NCBI GenBank assembly: GCA_030615305.1
Contig: JAUWZL010000025.1
Coordinates: 1 to 8,888 of the forward strand
Direction of reading: 5' to 3'
Source: Dehalococcoidia bacterium
Lineage (GTDB): Bacteria > Chloroflexota > Dehalococcoidia > Dehalococcoidales > JAUWZL01
Length of the DNA stretch: 8,888 nucleotides
Position numbers and translations under genes: made by a program. Positions 1 through 5,152 of the stretch are shown piece by piece. A model generated the notes under the pieces. It was given only the letters and a program-made list of their open reading frames with translations, did not search any database and was not told the origin of the DNA. Each line of letters opens with the position of its first letter. Positions within the stretch are counted from its first letter, which is position 1.

Positions 1-61
1 CCAGTATTGTTGAGCCTTCTTCGACCTCTATTGTCTGGTTATCTATGGTCAGCTTTATCAT
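1..61 (-). CDS. 2Fe-2S (NuoG/formate dehydrogenase/hydrogenase-type) N-terminus, partial
   Basis: Only the first 20 codons lie in the window; the gene runs off the left edge. The ATG at 61-59 opens MIKLTIDNQTIEVEEGSTIL, the typical beginning of a plant-type 2Fe-2S ferredoxin fold. Such folds form the N-terminus of NuoG, NAD-linked formate dehydrogenase alpha subunits and HndD/HoxU-type hydrogenase subunits. The cysteines that would hold the cluster come later and are not visible, so the exact family cannot be fixed. It begins 10 bases after the TGA of the flavoprotein gene, with a GAGG-type ribosome binding site in that gap. It is very probably the next member of the same operon and an electron-transfer partner of the flavoprotein. 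Confidence 0.7.
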   Translation of the reverse strand, partial: MIKLTIDNQTIEVEEGSTIL

Positions 62-71
62 CGTATCACCC

Positions 72-2009
72 TCAACTTGTAGCCAGGAGCATTACCCGGT
101 AGCACCTGAGGCAGCGCTCGGCTTCCCTGGTTACTTCCTCAGTGGTGAAACACTTTTCCACTTCGTTAAAATTAAGTGCCCTATCGGCAAGCGAAAGCTG
201 CTCTGGAGACTGGCGCGGCCTACTGTCTATAACACCACAGTTTCGCTGTCGGCTCAGGGCAATATCATGAAGCAGTTTTTCAACCAGGTCTGCCTCAGAT
301 GGGGCTAACTTACCCTGTCTCAGGTACTGGTCAATACTCCTGGCTACCCGGTTACCGGCAGCTATAGCCTCAATGATAGTTGCCGGACCGGTGACACAAT
401 CGCCGCCGTAAAAGAGCCACGGCTGGCTGGTCTGATGGCTTGGCTCTATCTTTACGGTGCCCCACTTGGTCAGCTCAATCTGGTTTTGCAAGAAAGCTAA
501 ATCGGGCACCTCACCAATAGCCGGCAGTACCATATCCGTCTTCATAACAAACTCCGAGCCCTTAACCGGGATCGGCCGTCTCCGGCCACTAGCATCCGGC
601 TCGCCCAACTCCATTCTAAGGCACTCAGCAGCGGTGACTCTGCCATCCTGGGTTAATATTTTAACCGGCACCGCCAGAAAATGTATCTTCACCCCCTCCT
701 TCTCTGCTGCCTCAACCTCCTCCTCCCGGGCCGGCATTTCAGCCCTTGAACGCCGGTAAACTATGGTCACTTCTTTAAAGCCCAACCTCAAGCAGGTCCG
801 GGCACAATCTACGGCAGTATTACCACCGCCAACGATAAGCACCCTGTCTTTGGGCTTTACCCCTTTGCCCAGGTTAATATCATGCAGGAACTTCACCCCC
901 TGAATTAGACCTTTGTATTCCTCGTTCCAGTTCTCAATACCCGCCTCTCGGCTCAGGTGAGCCCCGGTGGCAATAAATACCGCCTTAAATCCCTGGCTTG
1001 AAAGCTCTGCCAGGGTTATGTCGCTACCTATCCTGGTTTTTAATTTAATGTCTACCCCGAGTTTTTTGATAATGTCAGACTCTCTGCTGAGAATATCCTT
1101 GGGCAGACGATAAGGTGGGATGCCGGTAAATGCCATTCCCCCAGCCTCTGGTTGTTCATCAAAAACGGTAACCTTATAACCTTTTAGGGCTAAGTTATAG
1201 CTGGCAGCCAGACCAGCCGGTCCGGCACCAATAACAGCCACCTTTTGCTGGCTATCCCCTACCCTTCTAAAGGTAGGCTCAGGGCCACTGGCAACCTCAT
1301 AATCGGCGGGAACCCTCTTTAGCGCCCTGATGGCCAGTGGACTATCAATGTCACTCCGAACACAGTTGTCCTCACAGAAGGCAACACAGGCCCGCCCGGT
1401 TACCCCGGGGAGGCAATTAGTCTTACGAATAACCTCCAGGGCTTCGGCGTACCTGTGGTTTTCAATCAGCTCGATATAGCCAGGAACATCCTGATGGACC
1501 GGGCAAGCCTCCATACAGGGAGCAGTAACTCTCGTTATGTAAACTAACTCGGGGGCTGCCCTTTTGCCGTCTATTAGCTCAAGATAGTCATCCTGGTAAT
1601 ACTTCAGGCTATCAAGGACAGGCTTTATGGCTAAGGCACAGAAATCACACTTGCTATTGCCGCTGATACCGGTGGCCAGAGATTTGAGCAAATCAACATC
1701 ATTTTCACTCCCCTGCCCGCTTGAAATCTTGGACAAGATTTGAGCTATCACTCTTACCCCATTGTAACCAACGGTACACTGCCCGCAGGCTAGCTTACTG
1801 ACTTCCTGTATATAAGAACGGGCCATATCCACTACATCAACGCTGTCATCAGCCACTACAAGACCATTCCAGGATATAAAGGCGGCTACCTGATGACCAT
1901 CATATTTAAGTGGCAGCTCCAGATTATCTACTTCGGTATATCTATCAGCGTCCAGTCCCCGGTTATCTATAACTTTACCTGCCCAGCTACTAAAGATTAC
2001 CTGGTTCAT
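72..2009 (-). CDS. NuoF-C-terminal / GltD-like fusion: FAD- and NAD(P)-binding iron-sulfur oxidoreductase
   Basis: This 645-residue soluble flavoprotein probably passes electrons between iron-sulfur clusters and NAD(P)H through FAD. Residues 1-60 are not recognised. Residues about 62-145 resemble the 4Fe-4S domain at the C-terminus of NuoF, with C75/C78 and C121/C124 as likely ligands. Residues about 155-240 match the N-terminal double 4Fe-4S domain of glutamate synthase small subunit and dihydropyrimidine dehydrogenase (C165, C169, C199, C208, C212, C216). The FAD site is GAGPAG at 261-266 and the second Rossmann motif is GGGNTA at 394-399. YGGD near 534-537 and the ending EAERCLRC are also typical of GltD-like proteins. 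The ATG overlaps the porB stop as ATGA (2009-2006), with an AGGGG ribosome binding site upstream. No glutamate synthase large subunit is present, so an ammonia-assimilation role is unlikely. Its position suggests coupling of pyruvate oxidation to NAD(P)H. Family assignment is firm; the physiological partner is inferred. Confidence 0.88.
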   Translation of the reverse strand: MNQVIFSSWAGKVIDNRGLDADRYTEVDNLELPLKYDGHQVAAFISWNGLVVADDSVDVVDMARSYIQEVSKLACGQCTVGYNGVRVIAQILSKISSGQGSENDVDLLKSLATGISGNSKCDFCALAIKPVLDSLKYYQDDYLELIDGKRAAPELVYITRVTAPCMEACPVHQDVPGYIELIENHRYAEALEVIRKTNCLPGVTGRACVAFCEDNCVRSDIDSPLAIRALKRVPADYEVASGPEPTFRRVGDSQQKVAVIGAGPAGLAASYNLALKGYKVTVFDEQPEAGGMAFTGIPPYRLPKDILSRESDIIKKLGVDIKLKTRIGSDITLAELSSQGFKAVFIATGAHLSREAGIENWNEEYKGLIQGVKFLHDINLGKGVKPKDRVLIVGGGNTAVDCARTCLRLGFKEVTIVYRRSRAEMPAREEEVEAAEKEGVKIHFLAVPVKILTQDGRVTAAECLRMELGEPDASGRRRPIPVKGSEFVMKTDMVLPAIGEVPDLAFLQNQIELTKWGTVKIEPSHQTSQPWLFYGGDCVTGPATIIEAIAAGNRVARSIDQYLRQGKLAPSEADLVEKLLHDIALSRQRNCGVIDSRPRQSPEQLSLADRALNFNEVEKCFTTEEVTREAERCLRCYRVMLLATS

Positions 2010-2947
2010 TGGGCAACCCCTGCGCTAACTATCACCTTTTCCTTAAGTTCTTCGTATTTTTCGCTGACCGTGCCTTGGATTTTGTCAATTATCTCTGGTG
2101 TTAGGTGGCGGAACCTGCCCTGTAGCTTCATATAGTCGGTAACCGGTCTCAACCTGGGCAAATCAAGGCTAAGTTTATAGCTTCCATTTTCAACCTCGTA
2201 CAGTGGGAATACGCCGGTTTCCACTGCCAGGCGACCTATCCTGATGGTTAGATCAGCCGGGCACCTCCAGCCAGTGGGGCAAACGGAAAAGATGTGAATG
2301 TAGGCTGGACCCTTAACCGCCAGACCTTTTTCCACCTTCTCCATTAAATCAAAGGGATAACTGGGGCAGGCGGTGGCGACATAGGGTATATTGTGAGCGG
2401 CAACAATAGCCGGCATATCCTTCTTCCAGGAAAACTGGCCTATGCTCACCTTACCCGCCGGGGAGGTGGTGGTGGAGGCACCAAAGGGAGTAGCTGAAGA
2501 CCGCTGAATCCCGGTGTTCATATAGGCCTCGTTATCAAAGCAGAGATAGAGAAAGTTATGCCCCCTTTCCATCGCCCCGGACAGTGCCTGGAGGCCAATA
2601 TCAACGGTGCCACCATCACCGGCTATGGCGACAATATTCGTCCCTTGGTCTGGTATCTGCCCCTTCCGAACCATGGCTTTTAGGCCAGCCTCAATACCAG
2701 AGGCCACAGCGGCGGTATTCTCAAAAAGGGTGTGAATCCAGGGAACACGCCAGGAGGTATAGGGAATCTGCGAGGCCACAATTTCCATACACCCGGTGGC
2801 ATTTGCCACTATCACGTTTTGTCCCATTGCCTTGCAGGCTAATCTAACGGCCAGGGCTTCGCCACAGCCTATACAGGCCCTGTGCCCCGGGGCAAAATAT
2901 TCCTCTTTGGTTACCAGCCGGGGAACAAAAATAGTATATTTCTCCAT
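2006..2947 (-). CDS. porB: Pyruvate:ferredoxin oxidoreductase beta subunit (TPP-binding)
   Basis: This 313-residue subunit binds thiamine diphosphate and the proximal 4Fe-4S cluster of pyruvate:ferredoxin oxidoreductase. The enzyme interconverts pyruvate plus CoA with acetyl-CoA, CO2 and reduced ferredoxin. The TPP signature is intact: GDGGT at 110-114, followed by NEAYMNTG at 139-146. Cluster ligands are expected at C25 and C28 (CIGCGE), C53 (TGCME) and C223 (CPTGW). The stretches YTSWRVPWIH and NEAYMNTGIQRSSATP are characteristic of the pyruvate-type enzyme rather than the 2-oxoglutarate or indolepyruvate relatives. Length is normal for PorB. The start overlaps the alpha stop by one base (TAATG), and the TGA stop overlaps the next start (ATGA), which implies translational coupling on both sides. 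The gene is intact even though porA upstream carries an internal stop. Confidence 0.96.
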   Translation of the reverse strand: MEKYTIFVPRLVTKEEYFAPGHRACIGCGEALAVRLACKAMGQNVIVANATGCMEIVASQIPYTSWRVPWIHTLFENTAAVASGIEAGLKAMVRKGQIPDQGTNIVAIAGDGGTVDIGLQALSGAMERGHNFLYLCFDNEAYMNTGIQRSSATPFGASTTTSPAGKVSIGQFSWKKDMPAIVAAHNIPYVATACPSYPFDLMEKVEKGLAVKGPAYIHIFSVCPTGWRCPADLTIRIGRLAVETGVFPLYEVENGSYKLSLDLPRLRPVTDYMKLQGRFRHLTPEIIDKIQGTVSEKYEELKEKVIVSAGVAQ

Positions 2948-4122
2948 TACTCCCTCACCCCGAACATCTCAAACTCCTGCTCACTTCCCGTTTTGGCAAT
3001 CTCTATACCTCTTATAACTATCTCCTCAAAGCCGGCGGCAGTAATGTCCCGGCCGCCCAAACCACCAACAAAGCTTACTATCTTGGGCCTCTTTTCCTGG
3101 GCATATAGGGCTGACCTGATTTCAGAGCAAACCGGTCCGCTAGGCCCACCAAAGGAAAGGGCCCTATCCAGCACGATTAGCACCTCAGCGTTTTTAACCG
3201 CCTGGCGTAATTCCTCAAAGGGGAAAGGGCGCCACAGGCGAAGCTTTAACAGACCGATACTCTGGCCATCCTGGCGCATCTTGTCTATAGCCGTCATGGC
3301 TGTCTCACTAAAACTGCCCATGGTCAGTAGCAGGACCTTGGCATGTTGACATTGGTAGCTCTCTACTGGGTGGTAATAGCGCTTGAAGGTGCTGCCAAAC
3401 TCCTGCCAGACCTTTAGAATTGTCTCCTGGGACTGCCTTAGATTTACTTCCTGCGCCCATTTGACCTCGGTATAGATAAAAGGCGGGCCAAAGTCTCCCA
3501 TGGTTACCGGTTTAGCCGGATCCAGGGGCAAGGGGTAATTGTTAGCCGGCAAGAAAGCACTTACCTCACTCGGCTCCGGCAGCAATATAGGTTCAACCAC
3601 ATGTGACAGGTGAAACCCGTCCAGATGAACCATCACCGGCAATAAAACCTTCTGGTCTTCAGCAATACGAAAAGCGCACAGGACATTATCAACAACATCC
3701 TGCCCATTCTCGGTAAATATTTGAATCCAACCGGTGTCACGACAGGCCATGGCGTCAGAATGGTCACCTCAAACGCTTAACGGTGCCGATAATGCCCGGT
3801 TGGCTACAGTCATAACTACTGGCAGCCGCATGGACGAGGCGACATAGAGTACTTCGTGCATCAACTCCAGCCCCTGCCCGGCTGTTGCCGTAAAGGTCCG
3901 CGCCCCGGCTGCAGCCGCTCCCAGGCAGGCACTCATAGCTGAGTGTTCTGATTCAACCGGGATATACTCAGCGTCCAGTTCACCATCAGCCACCAGCTGG
4001 GCAATATGTTCAACAATATGGGTCTGAGGAGTAATAGGGTAAGCGGCCACCACGTCAACATTGGCCATTTTGACCACTTCACCAATAGCCTCTGATACCT
4101 CCAAGCCTACAATCTGGGCCAT
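2947..4122 (-). pseudogene. porA: Pyruvate:ferredoxin oxidoreductase alpha subunit, interrupted by an in-frame TGA at codon 118
   Basis: Read as one frame, this is a 391-codon PorA of normal family length. The N-terminal part (codons 1-117) carries YPITPQT at 28-34, ESEHSA near 57-62 and [13 protein letters not shown] at about 78-90, the pyruvate-binding domain of the alpha subunit. Codon 118 is TGA. The same frame then continues with GDHSDAMACRDTGWIQ and runs cleanly to TAA at 2949-2947, covering the remaining alpha domains. Family members commonly read W-x-D-H at this point, so TGA replaces an expected TGG with no frameshift. The start at 4122 is preceded by AAGGAGGAGG and overlaps the porD stop by one base. 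Without readthrough the products would be a 117-residue fragment and, if translation restarts at ATG 3750-3748, a 267-residue fragment. Everything else in the operon is intact and no further damage is seen, so this is either a very young lesion, a sequencing error, or tolerated readthrough. It is labelled a pseudogene only because of the stop. Confidence 0.85.
3769..3771 (-). other. porA: In-frame TGA codon inside porA
   Basis: The plus-strand bases tca at 3769-3771 read TGA on the coding strand, between GTT (Val117) and GGT (Gly119). The reading frame before and after is the same. TGA also ends porB, the flavoprotein gene and the RCK protein gene in this window, while tryptophan elsewhere is encoded by TGG. 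The codon therefore looks like a true stop created by one G-to-A change, unless it is a base-call error. Confidence 0.9.
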
Positions 4123-4412
4123 TATTCCTCCTCCTTCATGGTTATCACCCATGTCGGGCACTCCCGGGCACAAATAGCGCACCCCTTACAGTAATAAAGG
4201 TCAGCCTCAAAATACCCCTGAGCGTTCTTCAGGACACAGCCCTCGGGGCAAAAGATTTGACACAGGCCACACTTTATACACCTATCGAAGTCATAGATTG
4301 GCCTTTGTGACCTCCAGTCACCGGTTCGGTACTGGCTGGCATTGCCCGGCTCAGTTACAATGGCACCAATCTCAATATCTTGCCAGGTCAGTTCATTTTC
4401 CCGTTTAGCCAA
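4122..4412 (-). CDS. porD: Pyruvate:ferredoxin oxidoreductase delta subunit (2x 4Fe-4S ferredoxin)
   Basis: This 96-residue bacterial-type ferredoxin subunit carries electrons from the TPP-site cluster of the beta subunit toward external ferredoxin. Two complete CxxCxxCxxxCP motifs are visible: C45, C48, C51, C55 and C75, C78, C81, C85. The leading region [19 protein letters not shown] (about 16-34) is the conserved PorD extension ahead of the ferredoxin fold. The start is TTG at 4412-4410, immediately after the TAA of porC. No in-frame ATG exists nearby, and AAGGAG at 4427-4422 lies 9 bases upstream, which supports TTG. Its stop shares a base with the porA ATG (TAATG). Length, motifs and neighbours all agree. 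Confidence 0.95.
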   Translation of the reverse strand: MAKRENELTWQDIEIGAIVTEPGNASQYRTGDWRSQRPIYDFDRCIKCGLCQIFCPEGCVLKNAQGYFEADLYYCKGCAICARECPTWVITMKEEE

Positions 4413-5003
4413 TTAAACTTTCTCCTTGACCAAGGTTTCCTGATAGGCTTTGTTCATGGCGTTAATATTTTTTTCGGCCAGACGCCCAAACCGCTTCTTC
4501 AAGGGCTCAACCAGTGATTCCAACTTAACAATTTCGGTCGCTTTGACCAGGGCTCCAATCATAGTAGTATTAACAATGGGCACTCCCAGTAGTTCACGGG
4601 CAATTCTGGTAGCATCAATTATGGCTATTTGCCACTTAGCGCCAAACTCAGATTCAATATCCTTAAATGAGCCCCGGGTATTGATTACCAGCAATCCCCC
4701 TTCTTTAAGACCCGAGGTAACATTAACAATGTTAAGCAGTCCCGGGTCAAGGACAACGACTATATCAGGCTCGGTAATTTCAGCCCGCACCCGGATAGGT
4801 TTTTGGCTATCTATTCTGACAAAGGACTGGACCGGGGCACCTCTGCGCTCAGGGCCAAAGCTGGGAAAGGCCTGAGCATACTTAGCCTCACCTATAGCTG
4901 CCTGGGCCATTAGCTCAGCAGAGGTAACGGCACCCTGACCACCCCGGCCATGAAACCTGATACCAATAAGCCCCTGGGTATCTATAGCTGAAACCTCCTT
5001 CAT
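4413..5003 (-). CDS. porC: Pyruvate:ferredoxin oxidoreductase gamma subunit
   Basis: From ATG 5003 this encodes 196 residues, a normal length for PorC. The family hallmark RFHGRGGQGAVT lies at about 16-27, followed by AFPSFGPERRGAPVQSFVRI at about 45-64 and the VVLDPGLL segment at about 83-90. In the alpha-beta-gamma-delta enzymes this subunit packs against the catalytic core and completes the CoA-handling region. It is the first por gene, followed directly by porD. The start is uncertain. ATG 5003 lies only 9 bases after the tRNA 3' end and has no ordinary ribosome binding site in the gap. A perfect AAGGAGGT falls at codons 2-4, spaced 8 bases from an in-frame ATA (codon 7). A TTG at 5009-5007 is also in frame. 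Identity is secure; the N-terminus may be off by up to a dozen residues, since family members usually begin just before IRFHGRGGQG. Confidence 0.94.
   Translation of the reverse strand: MKEVSAIDTQGLIGIRFHGRGGQGAVTSAELMAQAAIGEAKYAQAFPSFGPERRGAPVQSFVRIDSQKPIRVRAEITEPDIVVVLDPGLLNIVNVTSGLKEGGLLVINTRGSFKDIESEFGAKWQIAIIDATRIARELLGVPIVNTTMIGALVKATEIVKLESLVEPLKKRFGRLAEKNINAMNKAYQETLVKEKV
4422..4427 (-). promoter_or_regulatory. Ribosome binding site deciding the TTG start of porD
   Basis: AAGGAG inside the end of porC, 9 bases before TTG 4412. It is the main support for a TTG start, as there is no in-frame ATG near the beginning of the gene. Confidence 0.75.
4993..5000 (-). promoter_or_regulatory. 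Perfect Shine-Dalgarno sequence inside the first codons of porC
   Basis: AAGGAGGT occupies codons 2-4 counted from ATG 5003. As a ribosome binding site it would serve a start about 8 bases downstream, where the in-frame codon is ATA (4985-4983). It may be a used site for a non-standard start, a relic of a lost ATG, or a chance Lys-Glu-Val coding sequence. Confidence 0.5.
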
Positions 5004-5012
5004 AACCAAAAA

Positions 5013-5085
5013 CGCCCCTGGAGCGACTTGAACGCTCGCACCCAGCTCCGGAGGCTGGTGCTCTATCCACCTGAGCTACAGGGGC
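5013..5085 (-). tRNA. tRNA-Arg (anticodon CCG)
   Basis: The 73-base gene folds into a full cloverleaf. The acceptor stem GCCCCTG pairs with CAGGGGC. The D stem is GCTC/GAGC and the anticodon stem CCAGC/GCTGG encloses loop CTCCGGA. The T stem GAGCG/CGCTC encloses TTCAAGT. Anticodon CCG (5051-5049) reads the arginine codon CGG. The discriminator is G and no CCA is encoded, so CCA must be added after transcription. The variable loop is short (4 bases). The gene sits between the ATPase and porC. Only 9 bases separate it from the porC ATG, so the tRNA and the por genes are probably on one primary transcript. Confidence 0.97.
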
Positions 5086-5094
5086 TACCGGCTA

Positions 5095-5123
5095 ATTTTA
5101 CCCTATAGCCAACGGATAAGCAA
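5095..5123 (-). promoter_or_regulatory. Candidate sigma70-type promoter for tRNA-Arg (and possibly the por operon)
   Basis: A TAAAAT box at 5100-5095 (5 of 6 consensus) lies 17 bases downstream of TTGCTT at 5123-5118 (3 of 6). Initiation would fall within a base or two of the mature tRNA 5' end. It is the only promoter-like sequence between the ATPase stop and porC, so it may drive the whole por cluster as well. Assigned by eye from spacing and position. Confidence 0.5.
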
Positions 5124-5152
5124 GGATGGTTAAAACCGCTAGGCGCTCCCAA

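Noticed and set aside
2882..3349. 155-codon plus-strand frame opposite porA
   Set aside because: It is antisense to a recognised conserved gene and shows no domain or ribosome binding site; other plus-strand frames (for example 7379-7819 opposite the ATPase) fail for the same reason.
3690..3771. Selenocysteine insertion at the porA TGA
   Set aside because: The family position is tryptophan, not cysteine. No convincing bacterial SECIS hairpin follows; only a small TGTC/GACA stem with a two-base loop is seen.
4123..4182. Upstream start for porA adding 20 residues
   Set aside because: The extension would overlap porD and is not PorA-like. The ATG at 4122 has AAGGAGGAGG upstream and begins the conserved N-terminus.
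5086..5152. Terminator for the ATPase between its stop and the tRNA
   Set aside because: The only hairpin is a 3-bp CGC/GCG stem before TTTT, too weak to support. Transcription may read through into the tRNA.
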